From positions 1 to 48,432 of the IMG/VR virus record IMGVR_UViG_3300046460_000048: DNA of 48,432 nt. One strand, written 5' to 3'. A model generated the notes under the pieces. It worked only from the letters and a program-made list of their open reading frames with translations. It had not been told where the DNA came from and made no database searches. The position numbers were made by a program, and so were the translations under genes. Origin of the DNA: a virus. This document shows positions 18,458 to 25,631 of this stretch, one piece after another. How positions within the stretch are numbered: the stretch's first letter is position 1; the number at the start of each line of letters is the position of its first letter.

Positions 18458-18737
18458 GGAGGAACCCAAGAAGGGCCGCTCCAACGCCATCCTCACCTAC
18501 GAGACCATTGAGGACGTGAAGCTTGGCATCCAGCGTGTCGAGCTGACGGTGGTGGGGATAGCGGACGACATCAAGGACATCAACAAGGTCCGGGATGACC
18601 ATGATGTGCGCATTAGGGCCTTAGAGCTGGCCCAAGCAAGACAGGGTGGGGCCCTCAGTTCTGTGGACCGCATCTTCCTCTCCATCTGGCCAGTGGCGGG
18701 GTTTGTACTAGGACTACTGGCCTATCTCAACAAGTAG
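18450..18737 (+). CDS. Small C-terminally anchored membrane protein, XhlA-like layout (possible holin or lysis accessory)
   Basis: With the GTG start at 18450 (AAGGAGG upstream inside the previous ORF) the product has 95 residues. It has a charged N-terminus, a predicted coiled coil over about 20-65 (IQRVELTVVGIADDIKDINKVRDDHDVRIRALE), and one C-terminal transmembrane helix (FLSIWPVAGFVLGLLAYLNK). This resembles XhlA-type proteins. In T7 the class II holin gp17.5 lies at this place, but a separate lysis cassette with its own holin candidate is present near 36.6 kb, so the role is unsettled. A GTG three bases upstream is an alternative start. Confidence 0.6.
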   Translation: MAEEEPKKGRSNAILTYETIEDVKLGIQRVELTVVGIADDIKDINKVRDDHDVRIRALELAQARQGGALSSVDRIFLSIWPVAGFVLGLLAYLNK

Positions 18738-18784
18738 CCCTACGGGGCCCAGAACGACCAACTAGAAACCGAAAGGACTACTCA

Positions 18785-19207
18785 ATGACCCTCAAAGCAG
18801 GTAACCCCGGCGAGCACATCCAGTTCTTCGTCAACACCACGGACCTCGCGGCCAACAAGGCGCAGGAGCTTATCGCCCCGTGCGACGGCTGGATTGGAGC
18901 AATCCGCACCAACGTCCAGGCGACCATCACGACAGGTGGCACGGTCACCGTCAAGACCGGCCCGGCGCTCGCCGTCACGGTTGCCAACCTGTCCCACGCT
19001 ATCTCCGTGCTCACGGTGGGTGACGTGAAGCAGACCGTGTTGACCGACCGCCAGCGTGGCGATGCAACGTGCTACGTCACCAAGGGCACACGCATCTCCA
19101 TCCAGCTCGCATCGTTCGCCACGGCGGGTGCCTTCAACGGATACCTCTCGATTGCCACGGCGGACACCTCTCCGCAGGCAGGCTTCACGACCCCGAGCGG
19201 CGCGTAA
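18785..19207 (+). CDS. Beta-rich decoration-like virion protein, unknown
   Basis: The 140-residue product has no signal or membrane segment. It is rich in Thr, Val, Ala and Gly with alternating strand patterns (TITTGGTVTVKTGPALAV, GTRISIQLASFATAGAFNGYLSIATA), as in small head decoration or fibre-knob proteins. It follows an AAAGGA ribosome site and lies between the fibre region and terS. T7 has no counterpart here. The function call is from composition and location only. Confidence 0.6.
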   Translation: MTLKAGNPGEHIQFFVNTTDLAANKAQELIAPCDGWIGAIRTNVQATITTGGTVTVKTGPALAVTVANLSHAISVLTVGDVKQTVLTDRQRGDATCYVTKGTRISIQLASFATAGAFNGYLSIATADTSPQAGFTTPSGA

Positions 19208-19209
19208 CG

Positions 19210-19515
19210 GTGGGCCGCGTCGTTCCCTTTGCGGGGGGCGATGATGAGCAGGTTGAACAGCCCGAGGCACGGGACGAGACGGCCTTTCTGGAACTCATGG
19301 ACAAGTCCGTTGAGGACATCCTCCGTGAAGGCCAGAAGGCTCTCTTTGCCCGCCTCGTGGCTGTCTGCCGCTCTGGCTCCGCCTCCCACCAAGAGCTGGC
19401 CATCCTGAGGAACATCCTCAAGGACAACGGCTTGACCTTGGGCATCCCACCGGAAGGGCCTACGGCACCCACCACGCCTATGCCCATGCCAGACTTCGGG
19501 GAGCCCGAGGAGTGA
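19210..19515 (+). CDS. terS: Terminase small subunit, T7 gp18-like
   Basis: From the GTG at 19210 the product has 101 residues. A core helical segment FLELMDKSVEDILREGQKALFARLVAVCRSGSASHQELAILRNILKDNGL (about residues 23-75) matches small terminase subunits of T7-like phages in length and pattern, and a Pro-rich acidic tail follows. It recognises concatemeric DNA and regulates the large subunit. It starts three bases after the preceding stop and is followed by a strong terminator. Six small ORFs separate it from terL, a wider gap than usual. Confidence 0.8.
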   Translation: MGRVVPFAGGDDEQVEQPEARDETAFLELMDKSVEDILREGQKALFARLVAVCRSGSASHQELAILRNILKDNGLTLGIPPEGPTAPTTPMPMPDFGEPEE

Positions 19516-19520
19516 GTGCT

Positions 19521-19552
19521 GCCCCTGTGCCCTAACCGGCATGGGGGCTTTT
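19521..19552 (+). terminator. Rho-independent terminator after terS
   Basis: An 11-bp stem (19521-19531 with 19538-19548, two G-U pairs) with the six-base loop CTAACC is followed directly by TTTT. It lies between the terS stop and the next gene. Confidence 0.85.
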
Positions 19553-19572
19553 CGTTACCTAGGAGAAGACCC

Positions 19573-19746
19573 GTGAAGGACGCACTAGGACAAGAGATTG
19601 AAGTTGGCCGTGAGGCTATGTGGGAGCGCAACAGGCGGGCCATGAACCACGATGTGGTCTTTGAAATCCTCCCCGTCATGGTCCGTATGCACAGCAAGCG
19701 CGGAGAGCTGGTTCACCCCAATGTCCTCATACAGGTGCCGAGATGA
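19573..19746 (+). CDS. Small protein, unknown
   Basis: From the GTG at 19573 (TAGGAGAAG seven bases upstream) the product has 57 residues. A helical first half (LGQEIEVGREAMWERNRRAMNHD) is followed by a short strand region ending VLIQVPR. It overlaps the next start by four bases. It is the first of a coupled series of small ORFs leading to terL. No family recognised. Confidence 0.6.
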   Translation: MKDALGQEIEVGREAMWERNRRAMNHDVVFEILPVMVRMHSKRGELVHPNVLIQVPR

Positions 19747-19985
19747 TCGACCGTCTAGGCAACCCAGTTTGGAATAAGGACCATGCCGCCTACGTGATGC
19801 GGGACGGCAAGCTCCACATCGGCACCGTGGAACTCCTCAAGGACGACCGCTGGGGCAACATGTACTGCCGGGTGACCGACCTCAAGGACGGCTCCCAGTG
19901 CCTTCGCATCGGGCCCGAGATCGTGGTGTGCCGAGAGCCGCTGCATAAAGTTCCCGGACCTTGGGTTGGCGCGGAGGTGGACTGA
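19743..19985 (+). CDS. Small beta-rich protein, unknown
   Basis: The 80-residue product starts at the ATGA overlap with the previous gene. The pattern of short strands (AAYVMRDGKLHIGTVELLK, YCRVTD, CLRIGPEIVVCREP) suggests a small SH3- or KOW-like barrel, which is common among small phage proteins, but no family is certain. Confidence 0.6.
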   Translation: MIDRLGNPVWNKDHAAYVMRDGKLHIGTVELLKDDRWGNMYCRVTDLKDGSQCLRIGPEIVVCREPLHKVPGPWVGAEVD

Positions 19986-19987
19986 CC

Positions 19988-20122
19988 ATGCACCGCACAA
20001 CATTCAAGCGTCTTGCCCAGCTCTGGCTACGTCATGGGCCCGAGAGGCTACCAACCATGTGGCTAGTCCGCAGGTGGTGGCGATGCTTGGGCTGGCATTG
20101 CAGGAACGAGGTGTGCTCATGA
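19988..20122 (+). CDS. Very small basic, tryptophan-rich ORF
   Basis: This 44-residue ORF contains six Trp and about ten Arg/Lys, including MWLVRRWWRCLGWHCR. It fills the gap between two coupled genes exactly, starting two bases after the previous stop and overlapping the next start as ATGA. The tight packing supports translation, although the composition is unusual and no family is recognised. A membrane-active or nucleic-acid-binding peptide is possible but unproven. Confidence 0.45.
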   Translation: MHRTTFKRLAQLWLRHGPERLPTMWLVRRWWRCLGWHCRNEVCS

Positions 20123-20340
20123 AGTACCTCATCCGCAATCCGCTCACCAAGAAGTGGCTGAGTGACGGCGTGGAGGTCACCGAGCCAGACGATGCCACCC
20201 GCATCTTCACCTCCAGGCAGGCCGTGTACGCCTGTGTGCGTGTCCTTGAGGGCCAGAACAAGCGGCTCAACCTCATGTACCGAGATGCCAAGTTCCCCGA
20301 GCACTACGAGGTGGTGCCCTTTACGCTGATGGAGATGTGA
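20119..20340 (+). CDS. Small protein, unknown
   Basis: The 73-residue product starts at an ATGA overlap. It reads MKYLIRNPLTKKWLSDG, then an acidic turn, then a helix SRQAVYACVRVLEGQNKRLN and a short strand end. It is soluble and mixed alpha/beta. It belongs to the coupled small-ORF series between terS and terL. Confidence 0.6.
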   Translation: MKYLIRNPLTKKWLSDGVEVTEPDDATRIFTSRQAVYACVRVLEGQNKRLNLMYRDAKFPEHYEVVPFTLMEM

Positions 20341-20543
20341 GAGCGATGTACCCGGCAGTAACAGACCGCCATGGCAAGTTCCTCATGCCGGGCAAGACGG
20401 TTCGCTTTGGTAACTGGGCGAGGCGTGACTTCGGGCAACGCACGGGGACCGTTCTCTGGTTCGGCCATGGGTACGTCCGCATCATGGAGGCATCAGGCCG
20501 CATGGCCACCATCAAGCCAACCCGGCTGGAGATCGCAGCATGA
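20337..20543 (+). CDS. Small SH3-like protein, unknown
   Basis: The GTG at 20337 overlaps the previous stop (GTGA); an ATG three codons downstream (20346) is equally possible. The core DRHGKFLMPGKTVRFGNWARRDFGQRTGTVLWFGHGYVRIME has the strand-turn pattern of small SH3-type barrels found beside phage packaging genes. It is basic overall. Function unknown. Confidence 0.58.
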   Translation: MRAMYPAVTDRHGKFLMPGKTVRFGNWARRDFGQRTGTVLWFGHGYVRIMEASGRMATIKPTRLEIAA

Positions 20544-20770
20544 GCGGCCCCTCTGAGATCGCCATTGAGTTGATGCGCCTTAGCCACACCATCACGGAAG
20601 CCACGGAGCGGGCCATGCGCAAGGCCATCCGTGAAGCTGCCACCCTCGCCATTGATGACATTGAGCAGGCCGTGATGTCCCGCTTCGTGCCGCCCAAGGT
20701 AACCGTCAAGACCAACATTGATGAGCTGATGAGCTACACCATTGAGGTCACCTTCCCGGAGCGCAAATAG
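20540..20770 (+). CDS. Small helical protein upstream of terL, unknown
   Basis: The 76-residue product starts at an ATGA overlap and consists largely of a helix (IAIELMRLSHTITEATERAMRKAIREAATLAIDDIEQAV), then a short strand pair. It ends one base before the terL start codon, so translation is probably coupled. No family recognised. Confidence 0.6.
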   Translation: MSGPSEIAIELMRLSHTITEATERAMRKAIREAATLAIDDIEQAVMSRFVPPKVTVKTNIDELMSYTIEVTFPERK

Positions 20771-20771
20771 C

Positions 20772-22667
20772 ATGGACACCCAAGAGCAAATCCTTGAGGA
20801 ACTCCGGGCAGAGCGCAAAGCCGCCGCCATGCCGATGTCCTCGGACTTCGTGGTTGCCCCCCTGTCTGGCATCCAAGAGGTCATCCCGCCGTCCCTTGAG
20901 GAACGCGCCAAGGCCGACTTCCGGGTCTTCCTCACGCTCATCTGGCGCTTCCTCCTGCACGTGGACCCATCGCCCATCCAGCTCGACATGGCCTACTGGC
21001 TCCAGCACGGCCCGGACAGGTCCATCATCATGGCCTTCCGTGGGTTCTCCAAGAGCTGGATCACCGGGGCCTATGCCCTGTGGCGGCTGTACCGTGACCC
21101 CGATGAGAAGATACTCGTTGTGTCGGGAAGCTTAGTCCGTGCCGCTGCCACCACCAACTGGTGCCTCCAACTCATCATGACGATGCCCCTGCTGGCGCAC
21201 ATGAGGCCTAAGTCCAACTTCCGGCAGTCCTCGCAGATGTTCGACGTGGGCAACTGTGTGCCCGGCCAGTCGGCTTCCTTCATGGCCATGGGCATTGCGG
21301 GCCAGCTTGTCGGCTTCCGTGGCACGTGCATCATCCCGGATGACGTGGAGACCCAGACGAACTCCCTTACGGAACCCGGTAGGGTGAAGACCCGTGAAGG
21401 TGTCAAGGAGTTTGAAAGCGTCCTGACCCCCGGTGGTGTCATCAAGTACCTTGGCACCCCGCACGACAGCGACAGCTTGTACCTCTACCTGCTCCGCCTC
21501 AAGAACGAGGATGGGAGCCCGGTGTACACTGCCCGCATATGGCCCGCTCTGTTCCCCACCGAGGATGAGCGCAAGGTCTACCGCACGTGGCTAGCTCCGT
21601 ACATCACCGCCCAGATACGCAAGCAGGGCCCCAGCATTGTGGGCCACAGCACGATGCCCAACAGGTTCACCGATGAGGACCTTGCAGGCCGCCGTGCTGC
21701 CATGGGCACCTCTGAGTTCCGCCTCCAGTTCATGCTGGACCTCACGGGCACCCTGCTGGACCGCTTCCCGCTTCGCCTCAAGGACCTCATTGTGATGGAC
21801 CTCCCGGACGACATGGGGCCGGGCGAAGTGATATGGGGCACCACGCACCCCCTCCGTGACCTCACCCCGATGGGCCACGATGGCGACTACTACTACAGCC
21901 CTGTGCCCGTCGAGAAGGTCACCATGTACAAGTGGGAGGCCTTGTGCGGGTACATAGATGGGAGTGGGCGCGGTAAGGATGAGACGGCGCTATCCATCGT
22001 CGCCTTCCTCTTTGGGCGTGTCTTCCTGCTCCACCTCTGGGCCAGCACCAAGGGCTACGAGATGTCTACCCTCGTGTCCATCGCCAAGGCTTGCATCAGG
22101 TTCAAGGTCCCCAAGCTCTACCTAGAGAGCAACTTCGGGGATGGCATGTTCGCCAACCTGCTGCGGCCCGTATTGATCGCTGAGTGGGTCAAGGCCAATG
22201 AGGGCAAGTCCCACGAGCACCACGGCGGGACGATCATTGAGGAAGTCCAGAGCAGCAACAAGGCGCAGAAGGAGAAGCGCATCCTCAGTGTGCTTGAGCC
22301 GATCACCCAGCAGCACCGCCTAGTAGTCAACAAGGCTGTCATTGAGTACGACCTCAAGAGCCTGGAGAGCATTGAGGGCGAGGAGACACGCCATCGGTAT
22401 GCGTGGGGCTTCCAGTACTCGCACCTTACGCGGGAACGTGATGCCCTTGCCCACGATGACCGCCTAGAGAGCACGGCGGGAGCGGCGAGCATCTTCGCGC
22501 CTCGCATGGGCGTGGACCCTCTAGGAATGGCTGTACGGGCCGCAGAGGAGGCATATGACGATGAACTTGAGCGACTGCTCCGTGAAGATGACGAAGTGGT
22601 TGGCCGTGGTGGTAGAAGCCCCACGGGCCCCAAGATCAGAGCGGCGCTTCCACAAGCGCGGCATTGA
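20772..22667 (+). CDS. terL: Terminase large subunit, T7 gp19-like
   Basis: The ATG at 20772 gives 631 residues (T7 gp19: 586); an upstream in-frame start would run through the preceding gene. The ATPase part has a Walker A-type loop AFRGFSKSW (Lys94) and a Walker B CIIPDDVE (Asp190-Asp191). The RNase H-like nuclease begins with GYIDGSGRGKDETALSI (Asp396) and includes LYLESNFGDGM. It packages concatemeric DNA through the portal and cuts it at the genome ends. The C-terminal tail from about residue 600 is low in complexity and basic. A strong terminator follows. Confidence 0.95.
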   Translation: MDTQEQILEELRAERKAAAMPMSSDFVVAPLSGIQEVIPPSLEERAKADFRVFLTLIWRFLLHVDPSPIQLDMAYWLQHGPDRSIIMAFRGFSKSWITGAYALWRLYRDPDEKILVVSGSLVRAAATTNWCLQLIMTMPLLAHMRPKSNFRQSSQMFDVGNCVPGQSASFMAMGIAGQLVGFRGTCIIPDDVETQTNSLTEPGRVKTREGVKEFESVLTPGGVIKYLGTPHDSDSLYLYLLRLKNEDGSPVYTARIWPALFPTEDERKVYRTWLAPYITAQIRKQGPSIVGHSTMPNRFTDEDLAGRRAAMGTSEFRLQFMLDLTGTLLDRFPLRLKDLIVMDLPDDMGPGEVIWGTTHPLRDLTPMGHDGDYYYSPVPVEKVTMYKWEALCGYIDGSGRGKDETALSIVAFLFGRVFLLHLWASTKGYEMSTLVSIAKACIRFKVPKLYLESNFGDGMFANLLRPVLIAEWVKANEGKSHEHHGGTIIEEVQSSNKAQKEKRILSVLEPITQQHRLVVNKAVIEYDLKSLESIEGEETRHRYAWGFQYSHLTRERDALAHDDRLESTAGAASIFAPRMGVDPLGMAVRAAEEAYDDELERLLREDDEVVGRGGRSPTGPKIRAALPQARH

Positions 22668-22685
22668 AGGTTTAGCCTAGAGGGA

Positions 22686-22728
22686 AAAAGCACATGGGTA
22701 CGCCGCAAGGCTGTATCTGTGTGCTTTT
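22686..22728 (+). terminator. Strong terminator after terL
   Basis: A 17-bp stem (22686-22702 with 22712-22728, four G-U pairs) has the nine-base loop CCGCAAGGC. The descending arm ends in TTTT and the ascending arm begins AAAA, so it could work in both directions. It closes the late transcription unit. Confidence 0.88.
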
Positions 22729-22752
22729 AACTGGGTGCGACATTCTGTCCAT

Positions 22753-22778
22753 AGTTACCCAGCCTAATGACAGGGGGA
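22753..22778 (+). promoter_or_regulatory. Candidate phage RNAP promoter, copy 1
   Basis: AGTTACCCAGCC, then TAATGACA and GGGGGA. The first 12 bases are identical to those at 33451, and both copies continue W-ATGA-M-A and then a G-rich start. The layout (conserved block of about 20 bases, then GG) is that of promoters for single-subunit phage RNAPs. It lies directly after the terL terminator, where T7 has promoters beside its genome ends. Start site and specificity are inferred. Confidence 0.55.
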
Positions 22779-22860
22779 CCGTAGTGCTACCATAGAGAGA
22801 TACTCCTTAGTGGGTGCCCCTATGTATCCTAGTGCTGATAGCCCCTACTCCCCCTCATCC

Positions 22861-23577
22861 CATTAGGAGACCCACCATGGACACCATCATGCTATGCATC
22901 CAGCACTGCCCCGCATGGCTGGTCACCAAGGATGGTCATGGTGCTATCCTTAGTGGTCATGCTCAAAGTGACCATGTTGGACACCACCATGCACTACACC
23001 ATGCCTACCCCGGTGGTGATGATGGCTGTGGGAGACAGCACCCAAGCTATACCATCCCGGACTACACAGGGGTCTCCCATATGACACCCCATATACGTGA
23101 GGGCGGCAGCGAGGTTCCCCCCGTGCCCCCTCTCGGGCTGGGCATTGTGGCAGCTTGACGGGCCATGGTTACACCCTCATGTTACACCTAGGTCATGGTG
23201 GGGTGCTTGGTGCCATGGTTTGCAAGGGTTGTGCCTTAAGGTCACGTTAAGACGGCACCACTCATGCCACCTCCACCACCTGGGCACACATCATGCTAGG
23301 CTTGGTGCTCTCCCTTACGATCACATCATTGTCCTGCCTACTAGGTCACATTGAGCATAGAGGCATCATGGGGGCTAGGTGGCATCACCATGCCACACCC
23401 TCATGCATAGGCACCATGGCTAGCACATTGGTTGCCATGCCGCTCCCAGACCATAGGGCTTGGCATCAAGGTCACCTTGTGCACCTATATGAGAGGAGGG
23501 GGCTAGACAGGCACCATGTCACCCTGTATGGATAGCCAATGGCAACACCGCCATGGCACCTAGAGGAGCCACCCACC
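22861..23577. repeat. CATG-rich, repeat-rich segment, possible genome-end region
   Basis: By eye this 0.7-kb stretch holds about 22 CATG tetramers, many within CCATGG, ACCATG or GGTCATG, plus repeated RGGTCAY and several CTAG. An equal length at the start of the gp15-like gene (8341-9060) has none. GC is visibly lower than in the flanks. From 23159 to 23577 I see no convincing gene. In T7-like phages the physical ends and terminal repeat lie between terL and the early genes, which is this position. Confidence 0.6.
22877..23158 (+). CDS. Doubtful ORF, His-rich, in repeat-rich segment
   Basis: The ORF has a fair ribosome site (TTAGGAGACCCACC before the ATG) and codes for 93 residues, MDTIMLCIQHCPAWLVTKDGH and onward, rich in His, Gly and Pro. 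The DNA underneath is built of short repeats (GGTCAY and CATG), so the peptide composition may only reflect those repeats. No family. It may be noncoding. Confidence 0.3.
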   Translation: MDTIMLCIQHCPAWLVTKDGHGAILSGHAQSDHVGHHHALHHAYPGGDDGCGRQHPSYTIPDYTGVSHMTPHIREGGSEVPPVPPLGLGIVAA

Positions 23578-23775
23578 ATGACCACCACTACTTACACCCT
23601 CAAAGCCCACCTTGATGCCGGACATGATATGTCCCTTGTGCAACTGACCATGGTTGCTCAGACAGTGGCACAGGCAACTATCGGCTTTCATGAGGCAATG
23701 GCACAGCTAGGCTTCAAGCGGTCTGACTATGGTGCTGTGCACTGGCTGTATGTTGGCAAGTGGATTGTGGCGTGA
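23578..23775 (+). CDS. Small early protein, unknown
   Basis: The 65-residue product starts at 23578 behind CTAGAGGAG. Sequence MTTTTYTLKAHLDAGHDMSLVQLTMVAQTV and onward is mostly helical, ending in a hydrophobic HWLYVGKWIVA. It overlaps the next small ORF (TGATG). It is the first convincing early gene after the repeat-rich segment. Confidence 0.55.
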   Translation: MTTTTYTLKAHLDAGHDMSLVQLTMVAQTVAQATIGFHEAMAQLGFKRSDYGAVHWLYVGKWIVA

Positions 23776-23867
23776 TGCACACCCTAGAGCTACTCCTTAT
23801 GTGCTTCCCTGTACCCATGGCCTTCATTGTGGGCTTTGCCTTCATGGTCTTTGCACCACGCGACTAG
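23775..23867 (+). CDS. 30-residue single-span membrane peptide
   Basis: The ORF starts within the stop of the previous gene (TGATG) and codes for MHTLELLLMCFPVPMAF followed by IVGFAFMVFAPRD, nearly all one hydrophobic helix. Translational coupling and the clear membrane pattern support it. Early phage membrane peptides of this size often modify host envelope functions, but nothing specific can be said. Confidence 0.45.
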   Translation: MHTLELLLMCFPVPMAFIVGFAFMVFAPRD

Positions 23868-23876
23868 TCCTACCCT

Positions 23877-23902
23877 CTAGGGCCATACCACGCGGGCCCT
23901 AG
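23877..23902 (+). other. Intergenic hairpin without U-run
   Basis: CTAGGGCC (23877-23884) pairs with GGCCCTAG (23895-23902) around a ten-base loop. No T-run follows, so it may be a processing site (as for RNase III in T7 early RNA) or a protein-binding inverted repeat. Confidence 0.5.
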
Positions 23903-23946
23903 TAGCTAGCACTAACGCTAGAAGGCGACTAGAGGAGCCAAACACC

Positions 23947-24258
23947 ATGCACAACCACCACACCCACCACGCTGTCACCTTGCCGGGCCCGGACATGACA
24001 CCACTGTTTGGCCCTAGGGGCCAGGCAGCACCGCACCGCACCCACTACACTGCCGCCATGGCCTTCGTGCAATCGCATGGTCACTTCGCGGCTATCACGA
24101 AGGACGGCTTGCTGTGCATGTCCCTTGAGTGGGCAGACGAGATGCCTATCACCATGACCGATGCGACCGACTACAAGGTGGAGGTGCCCATGCTGTTCGA
24201 TGTGGACGCGGATGGCTTTGTGGTGTCACGCGAAGTGCGCAACTGGCTTGGCTATTGA
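23947..24258 (+). CDS. Early protein, unknown, His-rich N-terminus
   Basis: The 103-residue product follows CTAGAGGAG ten bases before its ATG. The N-terminus MHNHHTHHAVTLPGPD is His-rich. The rest (YTAAMAFVQSHGHFAAITKDGLLCMSLEW, DATDYKVEVPMLFDVDADGFVVSREVRNWLGY) is mixed alpha/beta and acidic toward the end. No membrane segment and no family that I recognise. Confidence 0.65.
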   Translation: MHNHHTHHAVTLPGPDMTPLFGPRGQAAPHRTHYTAAMAFVQSHGHFAAITKDGLLCMSLEWADEMPITMTDATDYKVEVPMLFDVDADGFVVSREVRNWLGY

Positions 24259-24272
24259 GAGGAGTGGGCATC

Positions 24273-24629
24273 ATGGAAACCATGTGGACATTCCGCACCA
24301 AGCGCTTTGCCGTCAAGTGGCAGATAGAGGAGGAGCTTGGTTACCAGTATGATGGTGATGACCAAGACGGCAGCATTCAAGCCATGCTCAATGATGGCAC
24401 TATGGTGGCCTTTGAGAGCAAGATGGTTGTCTATCTGGACGGCGTTGAGATAGCCGCCGATTACCTTGGAGGCAGTGTCTACTATGCCGACCAAGTGGCC
24501 ACATTCCGCGACCATATTGGCATGAACGCCAATGGCCATGGCAGCTACTTTAGCGACATGGTGCGGACTAGCATTGAGGAGGCACGGCGCTACCTGTGCC
24601 TAGCCCCTAAGATGCGTTGCGCTGCCTAG
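24273..24629 (+). CDS. Conserved-looking small phage protein, unknown
   Basis: From the ATG at 24273 (GAGAGGAG upstream) the product has 118 residues: METMWTFRTKRFAVKWQIEEE, GYQYDGDDQDGSIQAML, VVYLDGVEIAADYLGGSVYYADQVATFRDHIG, then SYFSDMVRTSIEEARRYL. I have a general memory of such short proteins in phages of GC-rich hosts, but none with a known function. Its last codon and stop begin the first copy of a 53-base duplicated element. Confidence 0.7.
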   Translation: METMWTFRTKRFAVKWQIEEELGYQYDGDDQDGSIQAMLNDGTMVAFESKMVVYLDGVEIAADYLGGSVYYADQVATFRDHIGMNANGHGSYFSDMVRTSIEEARRYLCLAPKMRCAA

Positions 24630-24676
24630 CCTTCCCTTGATGCATGGCCCCATGGCTGTGCATCTCGGCAAGCCTA
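24624..24676 (+). repeat. 53-nt intergenic hairpin element, copy 1
   Basis: This element matches 25320-25372 at 50 of 53 positions, and all three differences lie in the four-base loop of an 11-bp hairpin (stem 24639-24649 with 24654-24664, loop CCAT). It begins at the stop codon of the upstream gene. No U-run follows. The pattern points to a conserved RNA structure, such as a processing site. Confidence 0.8.
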
Positions 24677-24737
24677 GAGCTTGAAAGCCCGCACGGAGGC
24701 ATTCCGTGAGCCGTTTAGAGCTAGAGGACTAAACGAC

Positions 24738-25325
24738 ATGAAGACCACCACAAATCGCGGTGTAGCTGCCGCATGGGTTAATGGCATTGAGGCCAAGTCC
24801 AACAATGGCAACATGAGCACCAATGGTTGCGGCACCTTGTACAGCTACTCGACACCCATTGGCATCATCAAGAGGGGTGTTGACGGCAAGCCGGTCTACC
24901 TCATCACAGCCCATGACTACAGCGTGACCACTAAGGGCAAGCACATTGGCCCCGCGCATAGGGCAACCAACTATGCCGCCCATGTGGTTCCGTTCTTCGG
25001 CATTGGCAGGGTGGGTAGGCACAGCCCCGATACGCTTGACATGGCAGAAGCCCATGCTGGCAATGTGGCTTACCTTGTGGGGCGCTACGTTGACGACAGG
25101 GAAGGCATGAAGGCCAAGCGCTCCTTTGGGCAGTTCAATGAGGAGCATCTAATGCGCCTTGCCGCTAACGCTAGGGCTTACGCTTTGGCCTTTGGCTTGC
25201 CGCTTCCCGCCATCGATCACATGACCGACATTGTGGCCTTGCGGGGCTATCATGAGGCCAAAGCAGAGCGGGCAGCTAAGCGGAGGCCTAGCGCCACCAT
25301 CCTGCCCTTCCAGCGCCGCGCCTAG
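24738..25325 (+). CDS. Early protein, unknown, GCGTLYSYSTPI family-like
   Basis: From the ATG at 24738 (CTAGAGGAC upstream) the product has 195 residues. A strand-rich N-terminal half contains NGCGTLYSYSTPIGIIKRGVDG and PVYLITAHDYSVTTKGKH, a pattern I associate with a widespread uncharacterised phage family. The C-terminal half is helical and basic (ANARAYALAFGLPLPAID, EAKAERAAKRRPSATILPFQRRA). No enzymatic motif. Its stop is inside the second copy of the 53-base element. Confidence 0.68.
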   Translation: MKTTTNRGVAAAWVNGIEAKSNNGNMSTNGCGTLYSYSTPIGIIKRGVDGKPVYLITAHDYSVTTKGKHIGPAHRATNYAAHVVPFFGIGRVGRHSPDTLDMAEAHAGNVAYLVGRYVDDREGMKAKRSFGQFNEEHLMRLAANARAYALAFGLPLPAIDHMTDIVALRGYHEAKAERAAKRRPSATILPFQRRA

Positions 25326-25372
25326 CCTTCCCTTGATGCATGGCCACGCGGCTGTGCATCTCGGCAAGCCTA
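25320..25372 (+). repeat. 53-nt intergenic hairpin element, copy 2
   Basis: Second copy of the element at 24624. The stem is 25335-25345 with 25350-25360 and the loop is ACGC in place of CCAT. It again begins at the stop codon of the upstream gene and is followed, about 50 bases on, by a CTAGAGGAG leader, so most of the intergenic unit looks duplicated. Confidence 0.8.
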
Positions 25373-25439
25373 AGACCGCTTGGCCTAGTGCGGGGGCATT
25401 CCGCGCAACCGTCCCGACAGCTAGAGGAGTTAGGACACC

Positions 25440-25631
25440 ATGCAGGTACATGAAGGCCGCAATGGCCATTACGTGACATTCGAAAAGGCGTCCATGTGGT
25501 GGTCTGTGCAATTGCGTGATGGCAGCGGCAATCTGCTAGACAAGGTACGGTGTGACACGCATTCCGAAGCCGTGCAGTACCGTAAAGCCTTCCTACGCAT
25601 TGCTAGAGCTGGGGGCCGCACCAATGCGTAA
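25440..25631 (+). CDS. Small early protein, unknown
   Basis: The 63-residue product has CTAGAGGAG 11 bases before its ATG. Sequence MQVHEGRNGHYVTFEKASMWW, SVQLRDGSGNLLDKVRCDTHSEAVQYRKAFLRIARAGG suggests a three-strand sheet followed by a basic helix. It overlaps the next gene by eight bases. No family recognised. Confidence 0.6.
   Translation: MQVHEGRNGHYVTFEKASMWWSVQLRDGSGNLLDKVRCDTHSEAVQYRKAFLRIARAGGRTNA

Noticed and set aside
23097-23354. 85-codon frame in the CATG-rich segment
   Set aside because: No ribosome site, overlaps another doubtful frame, peptide dominated by His/Leu/Trp from repeats.
23293-23535. 80-codon frame in the CATG-rich segment
   Set aside because: No ribosome site; composition follows the underlying short repeats.
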